From assembly GCF_900112065.1 (NCBI RefSeq), contig NZ_FOKE01000001.1:855200-919199 (forward strand): a stretch of DNA of 64,000 nucleotides, given 5' to 3'. Below are positions 15,909 to 23,851 of this stretch, one piece after another. The notes beneath the pieces were generated by a model. The model saw nothing but the letters and a program-made list of their open reading frames with translations, searched no databases and was not told the DNA's origin. The translations under genes were made by a program, and so were the position numbers. How positions within the stretch are numbered: position 1 is the first letter of the stretch; every line of letters starts with the position of its first letter. This stretch comes from Cohnella sp. OV330. GTDB taxonomy: Bacteria; Bacillota; Bacilli; Paenibacillales; Paenibacillaceae.

Positions 15909-18900
15909 TCAGTGAATCGTCAGATTAAAGCCAGGCTGCAGGTAGTACAGGCTCGGGTAAGCCACATTGCTCGTCGTCAGGCCGTTGAACGTCGCCGAGC
16001 CGTTGCCGGTGTAGGTGAAGATCGCCGCGCCTTGGTGCGGTCCGGAGAAGCGCGACGTCGTGACGCCGTCCAGGCCCGTGCCGTTGATGTTGATGTTGTT
16101 GAACACGATGTTCTGGAAGCCGCCGCCGTAGCCGAACTGGATCGCGTCGCGCTGCGTGTTGAGAATGTCGATGTTCGTGAACGTGACGTTGCGGATCGCG
16201 TCGTTGGACGCTTCGAGGTCGATCGCGCCGCGCTCGCCGTTGTACAGGTCCTTGCTCGTGCCGCTGTTAATGATCGTCGTGTCCGAGAAAACGATGCCGG
16301 TGTTGTTCTGGAAATGGTAGCCCGGGAACACGGTGTTCATGCGGATGCCCGAGCCGCCGACCGTATCGACGATCAGGTTGTGGTCCGCCTTGTGGCCGCT
16401 GCCGCCGAAGAAGGCGATGCCGCCCGCGCGCCAGTTGTTCTCGATCGTATTGTAAGAGAACGTGTTGTTCACGCCGGCCGGCGCGCCGTTCGTGTCGCTG
16501 GTCCAGACGGCCAGCGCGTCGTCGCCGTTGTTGCGCAGGCTGCTGTTGCGGACGATCGAGTTGCTCGTGCCCTGGGCGAAGTTGACGCCGTCGGCCAGGT
16601 TGTTGCGGATGCGGCTGTTCTCGATCGTCAGCCCGTTCGCGTAGATCGCCGGGGTATGCGCATAATCGCCGACCCAGAAGCCGCACTCGAAGTGCTCGAC
16701 CCAGACGTCGTGAATCGTGGAGTTCGAGCCGAAGTTATCCATGAAGCCTTTGTAGATCGCATTTTGGCCGTAGCGCGACCGGAGCTTGGAGTTCATGTAT
16801 ACGTTGCTGAAATCAAGTTTGCCGGAGATGCGCAGCGAGATGCCGCCGCCTGCCGCGTTCGGGTTCGTGAACTGGATGTTCGTGTGCCAGATGCCCGCGC
16901 CCGTCACGGTCAGGTTGTTGATCATGCTGCTCGCCGAGCCGATCTCCCACATGCTGCTCAGGTTAAACGTGCCTTCCGGAATGTATAGCGTCTTCCCTGC
17001 CGAGACGGCCGCCGTCACCGCGGATTTGAACGCCGCGAGATCGTCCTGTCCGTCGTTCGCCGCCGCGCCATAGTCCGTTACCGACACCGCGCCCGACGGA
17101 CGGGCGATCGCGGTCGGCACCGGCTCGATCTCCAGGAAGTCGACCCCGTATTCTAGACTATCCCCGTTCCCCTTCTGAATCCGGATCGTGTCGCCCGGCT
17201 GAAGCGGCGTATCCATCTTCCAGTGCACCTCGTCGAAGCGGAAAAGCGGTCGTCCGCCGCCCGGCGCATCCGCCGGCATGTCGCCGGAGAAGTACTGCCA
17301 GTTGTAATACGACGAGAGCGATACCGTCTTTACTTTCGTCCCGTTGACGTAAACGTCAAGCGAGCCGTTCAGCCCCATGCCGTCGCCGGAGTCGGGCATC
17401 GTGAAACGCATCGTGACGCCCGCGCCCCCCTGTCCCTGGCGTACGGTCCACTGCGCGTAGGAGCCGTTCGACGGCAGCCCCACGTATTTCTGCCCGGAAG
17501 CCTCCGACGCGATCAGCGCCTGGTCGAAGTTCTGCGCTGCCTGCAGCGTAGCGCCGCCGCCCCTCGTGGCGTCCTCTGTGTCGTACCGGAAGTACGGCAT
17601 GCTGGCGCCGCGCGCCGCGTAGACGGTCAGATTGGCAGTACTCGTATTGTTGGTCTGCTTGGTCGGGACTTCGTTGCCGTCCGCGGCGACCGTGGTCGTC
17701 ACCGTGTAGCTCCCGCTGCCCGCCGTCCACGTGCCCGGGATGGCGACGTTGGCGGAAGCGCCCGCTGCGAGCGATCCGCTGTAGGAACCGTTCAGCGTCT
17801 GAACGGTCGTCCCTGCGCCGTTTTTGATCGCGACCGAGATCGCGTGCGCGCCGGCTGCCGAAGCGATCGTGCCCTGGTTTTTCAGGTTAACCGTAAAGCT
17901 GACGGCGCTGCCGACGGTCGGCGTGACCGGCGACCAGGAAGTCGCGGCGACCAGATCCGAGCTGGAAACTGGCGCGACCGTAAGCGGCGCGGCGTTCGTA
18001 TAGCTGTTGTTCGCTTCGTTCTGTTCGATGACGGCATTGTTCTCGTCGACCTTGGCCGAGAGCGTATAGGATGCCGCGGTCTTGGCGCCTGCGTTCGCCG
18101 ACACGTTCGCCGTAGCGCCTGCGGCCAGCGCGCCGACCTGCGCGGTGCCTGCGGCATCGCCATTCAGGTAGAAGTTAACCGTCGTAGCCGCCGATGCCGC
18201 GCTGCCGTTGTTTTTAACGGTTGCGTTCAGCGTGATCGCGTCGGTCTCGATCGGCGAGGCCGGCGACCAGGACATGCCCGCGATCGTCAGGTCGGGATTG
18301 GCAGCCGGCGTGCCGAACACTTGGAATTCGGCGATCTGCCCCGCCGGCGCGCCGGTGTTCGCCGTGATGTTCAGCTGCAGGCGCTTCACCGTCGCCGTCA
18401 CGGGGATCGTCACCGTGTTGTCGGATGCCGGATTAAACGTATACGTCTGCGAGGAGACCAGATTAGAGAAAGTCGTGGTCGACTGATTATGGCCGAGCAC
18501 CTGAATCGTCTGGGTCCGCGTGCCCCACTCCGTCGCCGGATTGAGCTTGAGCACGATGGACGTGATGTTCTGGTTGGCGCCCAAATCGAGCGTCAGCGTG
18601 CTTGGGTTGCCGCCGCCCTCCCAGTACGTGGCGGTGTCGTTGTCGTTCGCGTTGGTAGCCACGAAGGATTGAGTATTAGACGATGCGACGATCGGCTTGC
18701 CGATCGCGATGTTGCCGCCCGGCGGCGGCGTAGCTGTCGGCGTTGCCGTTGGAGTTGCCGTTGGAGTTGCCGTAGGCGTCGCCGTCGGGGTCGCGGTTGG
18801 CGTTGCCGTCGGGGTCGCCGTAGGTGTAGCCGTCGGCGTGGAAGTCGGCGACGTGCCCGTGTCCACCGTGATCTGATCCAGATTCACGTTGGCGGAATCG

Positions 18901-19796
18901 CCAGCGTCGTATTTGTAGGCGATCGAATTGCTGCCGGCGTTCAAGGTCAAGGCCTCCGTCTGCGTGCCCCACGTATCCCAATTGGAGAGGCTCGCGAGCG
19001 TGGTTTGACGAATCTTGGCGCCGTTCACGTAGACGGACAGCGTTCTGGCGGCGCCGTTCGCGTTGGCGTACTTCAGCGTCACGTTCCGGCTGCCCGTCGC
19101 GGCCGCGTTGACCGTGAAGGTCGTCGTCGCGCCCTGCGTCCAGTAGCCGTCGACAAAGCCGGTGCCGGCATAGCCCGCATGGTCCGCGTTCACCTTGGCG
19201 CCGCCCGAGAGCGCAGCCGACTCCGCTTGATACGTGCCCGGCGGCGGCGTTGGCGTTGGCGTAGGTGCCGGTGTCGTCCCGCTCGCGCCATAAATTTCAA
19301 GCTCGGATAGCTGAGCCGCCGGCCAGCCTGTGTTGGCGGTGAAGCTCAGACGAACGTATCGGGTGGACGCCGCCGTGAAGTTGATCGTGACCGAGTTGCC
19401 CGCTACGGCCGGATTAAACGTGTAGTTGGCGGAACCGACGATGTTGGCAAATGCCGTGCCGTTCGCGCTGCCCTGAACGGCCAGCGTCTGCGTCCGCGTC
19501 TCCCAGCTTGACGGCAGCTTCAGCACGAGCTGGTCGATGCTGACGCTCGCGCCCAGGTCGACCTGTATCCATTGCGGAAAAGCGCTGTTCGTACTTTCCC
19601 AATAGGTACTTGCGTTGCCGTCCTTCACGTTGTCCGGCGCGTACGTCTGCGATTGGCCGCTCGCGGTAATCGTCTTGCCGATCGTCAGATTCGCTCCCCC
19701 GGCCGCGAACGCGGGGGAAAAGGAACCGGCCGCTGAGATCCATCCGGTGATCAGCACAATCAGAGCTAGCGTCCATGCTGCATGCTTGTGTCGCAT
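15909..19796 (-). CDS. Secreted GH87 alpha-1,3-glucanase (mutanase), multidomain
   Basis: Degrades alpha-1,3-glucan outside the cell. The 1295 residues comprise a signal peptide (1-32), discoidin domain (35-171), short TP linker, CBM6/35-like module (188-312), a TPTA linker (about 317-358), second discoidin domain (361-496), and two CARDB-like Ig folds (501-607 and 612-726). A beta-sandwich (731-893) and a right-handed beta-helix (900-1295) follow. The order DS1-CBM6-TP-DS2-conserved domain-catalytic matches Bacillus/Paenibacillus GH87 enzymes, apart from the two CARDB folds. Asp1069 (ADGVNF) and Asp1092/Asp1093 (NNGDDALAVW) have the 23/24-residue spacing known for the GH87 triad. The ATG at 19796 has GAGGAGG eight bases upstream, and a cre-type site lies further up. 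Confidence 0.9.
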   Translation of the reverse strand: MRHKHAAWTLALIVLITGWISAAGSFSPAFAAGGANLTIGKTITASGQSQTYAPDNVKDGNASTYWESTNSAFPQWIQVDLGASVSIDQLVLKLPSSWETRTQTLAVQGSANGTAFANIVGSANYTFNPAVAGNSVTINFTAASTRYVRLSFTANTGWPAAQLSELEIYGASGTTPAPTPTPTPPPGTYQAESAALSGGAKVNADHAGYAGTGFVDGYWTQGATTTFTVNAAATGSRNVTLKYANANGAARTLSVYVNGAKIRQTTLASLSNWDTWGTQTEALTLNAGSNSIAYKYDAGDSANVNLDQITVDTGTSPTSTPTATPTATPTATPTATPTATPTATPTATPTATPTATPPPGGNIAIGKPIVASSNTQSFVATNANDNDTATYWEGGGNPSTLTLDLGANQNITSIVLKLNPATEWGTRTQTIQVLGHNQSTTTFSNLVSSQTYTFNPASDNTVTIPVTATVKRLQLNITANTGAPAGQIAEFQVFGTPAANPDLTIAGMSWSPASPIETDAITLNATVKNNGSAASAATTVNFYLNGDAAGTAQVGALAAGATANVSANAGAKTAASYTLSAKVDENNAVIEQNEANNSYTNAAPLTVAPVSSSDLVAATSWSPVTPTVGSAVSFTVNLKNQGTIASAAGAHAISVAIKNGAGTTVQTLNGSYSGSLAAGASANVAIPGTWTAGSGSYTVTTTVAADGNEVPTKQTNNTSTANLTVYAARGASMPYFRYDTEDATRGGGATLQAAQNFDQALIASEASGQKYVGLPSNGSYAQWTVRQGQGGAGVTMRFTMPDSGDGMGLNGSLDVYVNGTKVKTVSLSSYYNWQYFSGDMPADAPGGGRPLFRFDEVHWKMDTPLQPGDTIRIQKGNGDSLEYGVDFLEIEPVPTAIARPSGAVSVTDYGAAANDGQDDLAAFKSAVTAAVSAGKTLYIPEGTFNLSSMWEIGSASSMINNLTVTGAGIWHTNIQFTNPNAAGGGISLRISGKLDFSNVYMNSKLRSRYGQNAIYKGFMDNFGSNSTIHDVWVEHFECGFWVGDYAHTPAIYANGLTIENSRIRNNLADGVNFAQGTSNSIVRNSSLRNNGDDALAVWTSDTNGAPAGVNNTFSYNTIENNWRAGGIAFFGGSGHKADHNLIVDTVGGSGIRMNTVFPGYHFQNNTGIVFSDTTIINSGTSKDLYNGERGAIDLEASNDAIRNVTFTNIDILNTQRDAIQFGYGGGFQNIVFNNININGTGLDGVTTSRFSGPHQGAAIFTYTGNGSATFNGLTTSNVAYPSLYYLQPGFNLTIH

Positions 19797-19849
19797 TATA
19801 GTCCTCCTCGAAGTGGTTTTGAAGACGATGCTCGAAGCCTGGTGCATAA

Positions 19850-19863
19850 TGATAGCGATTACA
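19850..19863. promoter_or_regulatory. cre/LacI-type operator before the GH87 gene
   Basis: TGATAGCGATTACA matches TGWNANCGNTNWCA at all positions, 54 bases before the GH87 start. The remaining bases of the 301-bp gap (19797-20097) hold no gene. Confidence 0.65.
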
Positions 19864-20035
19864 ATTCGTAATAGACCGATCTTTTGCCAACTGCTTCGCT
19901 TCTCGTTCCGTTGCTTGCTTCCTTCCTCCCTTCCTCAAGTTCAAGTACAGCATTATTATAGTGAGGCGTTCCGCTCGCCTATAAGGCGTAATCTTACGAG
20001 GATGGTAGTCAATTCCAAGCACATGAGAAGGACAA

Positions 20036-20071
20036 CAAAAAACAGGCCAACCAGTAACCCTGGCTGACCTG
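20036..20071 (-). terminator. Intrinsic terminator after the FMN reductase gene
   Basis: CAGGCCAACCAG (20043-20054) pairs with CTGGCTGACCTG (20060-20071) with two wobble pairs. Read leftward it is followed by TTTTTT. Confidence 0.85.
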
Positions 20072-20097
20072 AATAGAACACCCTTCTATAAGGCGAG

Positions 20098-20661
20098 TCA
20101 CTTCAATCCCTGCGACTGATCGATCCAGCCAAGCAGCGTCTGCACGTACCGTTTCAAATACTTGAGCGTCGTCTCGTCCGTCAGACGGCCGCGTTCGGCG
20201 TCGACCTTGTCCATGACCTGCGAGATATACATTTTCTGAAAAGGCAGCACCCATGCCTGCGTCGCCTCCAGCGTCTGCCGGATCTGCTGCTGCGACAGGA
20301 TCGTGCCCTTGGGACCCGGCGTCGAGCCGACGACGCCGACGGGCTTGTGAATGAGCGCGGCCGTCCGGGTCGGCGTCGATGCCCAGTCCAGCGCGTTTTT
20401 CAGCACGCCGGGCGTACCCGAGTTGTACTCCGGGCTCACGATCAGCAGGCCGTCTACGCCGCGGATCGCCTCGCGATAAAGCCGTACGGCCTCAGGGCCG
20501 TCGCCAACGTCAATATCCGCATTGTACAAAGGCAAATCCGCGATCGATATGTATTCGTAAGCGGCCTCTTCCTCCAGGCCAAGCTCCGGCACGGTGGCTG
20601 CGATCATGCGATTGTACGACTGCTCCCTCAAGCTCCCCACGATAATGCCGATCTTTTTCAT
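20098..20661 (-). CDS. NADPH-dependent FMN reductase-like flavoprotein
   Basis: A 187-residue flavodoxin-fold oxidoreductase. The FMN phosphate loop GSLREQSYNR is at residues 8-17. The flavin ring loop SPEYNSGTPGVLKNALDW is at about 76-93. Such enzymes reduce flavins, quinones or azo compounds with NAD(P)H. The start is ATG 20661 with GAGGAGG eight bases upstream; the TTG just before it is not needed. It follows the GAPDH gene behind a terminator, so it may have its own promoter. The neighbouring dioxygenase and DoxX genes suggest a role in quinone or electrophile stress (inference). Confidence 0.88.
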   Translation of the reverse strand: MKKIGIIVGSLREQSYNRMIAATVPELGLEEEAAYEYISIADLPLYNADIDVGDGPEAVRLYREAIRGVDGLLIVSPEYNSGTPGVLKNALDWASTPTRTAALIHKPVGVVGSTPGPKGTILSQQQIRQTLEATQAWVLPFQKMYISQVMDKVDAERGRLTDETTLKYLKRYVQTLLGWIDQSQGLK

Positions 20662-20686
20662 CAAATACGCCTCCTCTTAGACTGAA

Positions 20687-20723
20687 TTAAAAAGGAACGA
20701 CCGGTTGAATGGCCGGCCGTCCC
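20687..20723 (-). terminator. Intrinsic terminator after the GAPDH gene
   Basis: GGAACGACCGG (20694-20704) pairs with CCGGCCGTCCC (20713-20723) using two wobbles. Read leftward, five T residues follow. It closes the DoxX-dioxygenase-GAPDH transcript. Confidence 0.8.
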
Positions 20724-20732
20724 GTAAGTTCG

Positions 20733-21731
20733 TTAGCGATTCGCGAGGTAAGCCGCGACTTCGGCGAGTCTCGAGGCATAGCCCCACTCGTTGTCGTACC
20801 AAGCTGCGATCGACACGATGTCGCCTTGCACCTGCGTCAGCGGCAGGTCGATAATCGAGGAATGCGAGTCGCCGACGATGCGCGAGGACGCCCATTCGCC
20901 TTCCAGCACGTCCAGCACGCCCTTGAGCTCGCCTTCGGCCGCCGCGGCGCGGAACATGTCGTTGATCTCCTGCGCGGTGACCGGCTTTTCGGTAATCAGG
21001 TTGAGCTCGGCGATGCTGCCGGTCCGGGTCGGGATCCGGTAGGCCTTGCCCGTGATCTGAAGGTCCGGCCAGATGAACTTGAGCGCCTTGGCCGCGCCGG
21101 AAGACGACGGAATGATGTTCTCGGCTGCCGCCCACGAGTCGCGGCGGTCCTTCATCGGCTGATCCGTCAGCGACTGGGTGTTCGTGTAGGAGTGAACGGT
21201 CGAGAACAGGCCGTGCTTGATGCCGAAGTTCTCGCGCACCAGCTTGACGACCGGCGCAAGCGCGTTAGTCGTGCAGCTCGCCATGCTGATGATCTTGTGC
21301 TTGTCCGGATCGAAGTGGTCGAGGTTGATGCCCTTGAGCAGCACCGCGTCGCAATCGTCCAGCGTCTTGCTCGGGCCGCTGACGAGTACGCGCTTGGCGC
21401 CCCGGTCCAGGTGAACCTGAGCGACCGAACGCGTGACTGCGCGGCCGGTGCAGTCGATGACGAGATCCACGCCGAGCGCCTTCCAATCCGGCACCTCGCT
21501 CGCCGAATTGATGTACTGAATGTCCCGGCCGCCGATGACGATGCTGCCTTCGCCGCCGGATACCGCCTCGGGCCACCTTTTATAGTTAGTGTCGACTTCG
21601 AACAGCGCGGCCAAAGTGGCCTCGTCCTTAATGTCCGAGATCGACACCGGCACGAAAAGATTGTCTTGAAGAGCGACCCTGAGCAGCTGCCTGCCGATAC
21701 GTCCGAATCCGAATACCGCGATTTTGCCCAT
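20733..21731 (-). CDS. Glyceraldehyde-3-phosphate dehydrogenase, type I (paralogue)
   Basis: A 332-residue NAD-dependent enzyme. The N-terminal Rossmann motif GFGRIGR is at residues 8-14. The catalytic Cys153 is in SMASCTTNALAP, and the partner His is in STVHSYTNTQ. AAAENIIPSSSGAAKAL and WYDNEWGYASRL are near the C-terminus. It differs from housekeeping copies: the usual Asn before GFGRIGR is missing, and the phosphate-binding loop reads SGPSKTLDD rather than the common SAPAKGE-like text. It is not in a glycolytic operon. It lies 51 bases after the dioxygenase gene with no terminator between, and before a strong terminator. That makes it a likely stress-linked or special-substrate paralogue. 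Confidence 0.9.
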   Translation of the reverse strand: MGKIAVFGFGRIGRQLLRVALQDNLFVPVSISDIKDEATLAALFEVDTNYKRWPEAVSGGEGSIVIGGRDIQYINSASEVPDWKALGVDLVIDCTGRAVTRSVAQVHLDRGAKRVLVSGPSKTLDDCDAVLLKGINLDHFDPDKHKIISMASCTTNALAPVVKLVRENFGIKHGLFSTVHSYTNTQSLTDQPMKDRRDSWAAAENIIPSSSGAAKALKFIWPDLQITGKAYRIPTRTGSIAELNLITEKPVTAQEINDMFRAAAAEGELKGVLDVLEGEWASSRIVGDSHSSIIDLPLTQVQGDIVSIAAWYDNEWGYASRLAEVAAYLANR

Positions 21732-21782
21732 GTTTGCCCTCCGATATGAATTGGTTTAGTTTCCTGCGCGTACCTCTCCAAT

Positions 21783-22754
21783 TTACACCGAATCGGGTTC
21801 GGATTGAAGAGCCTGCGGAATTAATTCGCGCACTTCGATCGGAAGCAGGTTCGCTTCGATCTGCTCGCGGTGCGGTTCGTACCACGAAGGGAGCATCAGC
21901 TTGCCGCCCAAAGCGTCGGCCGGCTCGTCGTTCGCGAATCCGGGCGGATCCGTCGCGATCTCGAACAGAATGCCGCCGCTTTCGCGGAAGTAGATCGCGT
22001 TGAAGTACTGGCGGTCGATGACCTCCGTCGGATGGAAGCCGGCCTCGCTGACCGTTTGCTGCCACTGTACGTGCTCCTCGAAGTCCTTGGCTCTCCAGGC
22101 GATATGGTGAATCGTGCCTGCGCCGGGGGTCCCCCAAGGCATGTCGGCCGTCGGAACGTCGACGATGTTGCCGAGATCGCCGAATGCCCGGAAGCGGGTG
22201 TACCCAGCCTCTTCGCCGACGCGCTCCATGCCGAGCACATGCTCGAGGACCGCGCCCGTAGGCTTGACGTTCGCGCTGAACAGGATGGCGCCGCCGAAGC
22301 CCTTGACGGCCTTGCCCGGCGTAATGCCGCCGAACGACCACTCGCTGTTCGCGCCTTCTTCGCGTTCGACCAGCTCCAGGCGCAAGCCTTCGTTGTCTTC
22401 GAACTGCACGAAGTTCTCCCCGAAACGCGACGTCTTCTCGAACGAGATGCCGAAGCTAGCCAACCGATCTTCCCAGAAGCTCAGCGCGCCGACCGGCACG
22501 ACGTAAGTCGTCACGCCGACCTGACCTCCGCCGACCCGGCCCTTGCGGGAGTTCGGATGCGGGAAGAAGGTAATGATCGTGCCAGGGCTGCCGTCCTTGT
22601 CGCCGAAGTAGAGGTGATAGACCTCGGGGGCGTCAAAGTTGATCGTCTTCTTGACAAGCCGGAGGCCCAGGACGCCGGCGTAGAAGTCGACGTTTTCCTG
22701 CGGGTTTCTGGCGAATGCGGTGATATGGTGGATGCCTGCGGTTTGGATCGTCAT
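21783..22754 (-). CDS. Ring-cleaving dioxygenase of the glyoxalase superfamily (MhqO-like)
   Basis: A 323-residue protein made of two vicinal-oxygen-chelate halves. The first begins GIHHITAFARNPQENVDFY and the second begins near GTIHHIAWRAKD. The metal ligands His (first strand of each half) and a late Glu (GGILFEIATDPPG) are visible. The Bacillus homologue MhqO is linked to hydroquinone detoxification. The ATG at 22754 has GGAG ten bases upstream. It follows the DoxX gene by 64 bases, the same order as mhqO/mhqP-type pairs elsewhere. The chemistry is inferred from family, not from this sequence alone. Confidence 0.88.
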   Translation of the reverse strand: MTIQTAGIHHITAFARNPQENVDFYAGVLGLRLVKKTINFDAPEVYHLYFGDKDGSPGTIITFFPHPNSRKGRVGGGQVGVTTYVVPVGALSFWEDRLASFGISFEKTSRFGENFVQFEDNEGLRLELVEREEGANSEWSFGGITPGKAVKGFGGAILFSANVKPTGAVLEHVLGMERVGEEAGYTRFRAFGDLGNIVDVPTADMPWGTPGAGTIHHIAWRAKDFEEHVQWQQTVSEAGFHPTEVIDRQYFNAIYFRESGGILFEIATDPPGFANDEPADALGGKLMLPSWYEPHREQIEANLLPIEVRELIPQALQSEPDSV

Positions 22755-22818
22755 GATTGAATCACTCCTAGTTTTTATTGGGAAGTTTTATTTGGAACAT
22801 GGCGTTCGATTGCGTTGG

Positions 22819-23223
22819 TTAAAATAAGTTGAGCGCGCTGTCGAGCGAATATGCGCCGGCGCCGGCGAAAGCGACGCCGATGGCAATGGCGAGCAGCACG
22901 AGCGGGTATTCGTAGCCGTTGGCGGTAGCCCACAGTCCGTTAGGCGCGTGGACCTTGACGATCGCGCCGATCATAGCGAGCGCGATGAGCGCCGCGGCCA
23001 CCGGCGTCAGCAGGCCGACCGTGAACAGTGCGCCGCCGAGCAGCTCCATCAGTCCCGCGGCCACCGCCATCGCGACGCCCGGCTTGATGCCGATCGACTC
23101 CATCCAGCCGCCCGTCCCTTTCGGGCCGTAGCCGCCGAACATTCCGAACAGCTTCTGAGCCCCATGCCCCACGAACAACAATCCTACAACGACTCGAATG
23201 ATCAGCAATCCCGTATCCATCAT
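22819..23223 (-). CDS. DoxX-family membrane protein (MhqP/CatD-like)
   Basis: A 134-residue protein with four membrane helices. It starts LLIIRVVVGLLFVGHGAQKLFG, the standard DoxX opening, and continues GGWMESIG. AAGLMELLGGALFTVGLLTP is the second conserved block. DoxX proteins accompany quinone-detoxifying enzymes, and the exact role is unclear. The ATG at 23223 has AAAGGAG seven bases upstream. It is the first structural gene of the presumed operon with the dioxygenase and GAPDH, behind a leader of about 220 bases that holds a small ORF and a second operator-like site. Confidence 0.88.
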   Translation of the reverse strand: MMDTGLLIIRVVVGLLFVGHGAQKLFGMFGGYGPKGTGGWMESIGIKPGVAMAVAAGLMELLGGALFTVGLLTPVAAALIALAMIGAIVKVHAPNGLWATANGYEYPLVLLAIAIGVAFAGAGAYSLDSALNLF

Positions 23224-23258
23224 GATAATTCTCTCCTTTAAAATGTTTATTTTAATTT

Positions 23259-23272
23259 TCTTTAATTGAAGA
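23259..23272. promoter_or_regulatory. Operator-like dyad TCTTNAATTNAAGA, copy 1
   Basis: TCTTTAATTGAAGA lies 36 bases before the DoxX start codon. The same pattern occurs at 23444-23457 over the -10 box. Paired near-palindromes with an AATT centre suit a MarR-type repressor of quinone stress; no regulator gene is linked. Confidence 0.5.
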
Positions 23273-23298
23273 TATTAGTCCGGCGAAAACTTCGTTTT

Positions 23299-23394
23299 CT
23301 AAATCGGTTCCCGCCAGCCTTGGCCTTGCTCGAGCACCGGAAGCTGCGTTACGTTCGTCGCCATCTTCCTTTCGATCCCCTTTGCGCAGGTCAT
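23299..23394 (-). CDS. Possible 31-codon leader ORF before the DoxX gene
   Basis: In the DoxX leader an ATG at 23394 has GAGG eight bases upstream and opens a frame of 31 codons. An internal ATG at 23364 is followed by ATNVTQLPVLEQGQGWREPI and the stop. It could be a regulatory leader peptide or the stump of a lost gene. I do not recognise the product. A short dyad (GAAAAC/GTTTTC) follows the stop. Confidence 0.35.
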   Translation of the reverse strand: MTCAKGIERKMATNVTQLPVLEQGQGWREPI

Positions 23395-23443
23395 TCGACA
23401 TTCCTCATTTCGCGATTTGTTGAGTTTGTTTGTTTCGTTTATG

Positions 23444-23482
23444 TCTTGAATTAAAGATAATTGATTTCGAGTCATTTGTCAA
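23444..23482 (-). promoter_or_regulatory. Promoter of the DoxX operon with overlapping operator
   Basis: On the minus strand TTGACA (23477-23482) and TATCTT (23454-23459) are 17 bases apart, a near-consensus sigma-A promoter. The dyad TCTTGAATTAAAGA (23444-23457) overlaps the -10 box, so its binder would block initiation. Confidence 0.65.
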
Positions 23483-23529
23483 CACCCCTTTTTAAGGAGT
23501 TTATGAAGGCTCGGTTCTCGCGCGGGCTG

Positions 23530-23770
23530 ATTTGTTTCTAATTGAGACTTTCTGCGGCGTGACGGCGTCTAGGAGGGCAAGTTTGTTTCTAAATGGGACT
23601 TTCAGCGGCGTGGCGGAGTCCCGGAGCACAAGTTTGTTTCTACATGGGACTTCCTGCTGCTTGGCGGTGTCCTGGAGGATTGGTTTGTTTCTATATAGGA
23701 CTTCCTGCGGCGCGGCGGATTGCTGGAGGATTGGTTTCTTCCTACATGAGACTTCCCGCGACGCTCAGCC
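23530..23770. repeat. Intergenic array D: five units of exactly 51 bp
   Basis: Units start at 23530, 23581, 23632, 23683 and 23734, all 51 bp apart. The common core is GTTTGTTTCTANATGGGACT, followed by a GCGGCG-rich part and GGAGTCC. GGGACT and AGTCCC form a dyad in unit 2. The first dozen bases resemble those of array B, the rest does not. The array occupies the gap between the DoxX promoter and the LtrA 3' end. An open frame on the plus strand here only reflects the 3n period. Confidence 0.85.
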
Positions 23771-23851
23771 AGACAAGTGCTGCCTCGCGCAAAAAAGCCG
23801 CAGCGTCCATCGCTTCGGATGAACGCCAGCGGCTTCGCTCGAGCGTTTGGT

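Noticed and set aside
18721..18845. Tandem repeat of GTCGCCGTCGGCGTTGCC-like units
   Set aside because: It encodes the Thr-Pro-Thr-Ala linker of the GH87 protein, so it is a coding feature rather than a separate repeat element.
17223..19310. Open frame of about 700 codons opposite the GH87 gene
   Set aside because: Arg/Val-rich low-complexity translation, no ribosome site. The minus-strand frame carries all recognisable domains.
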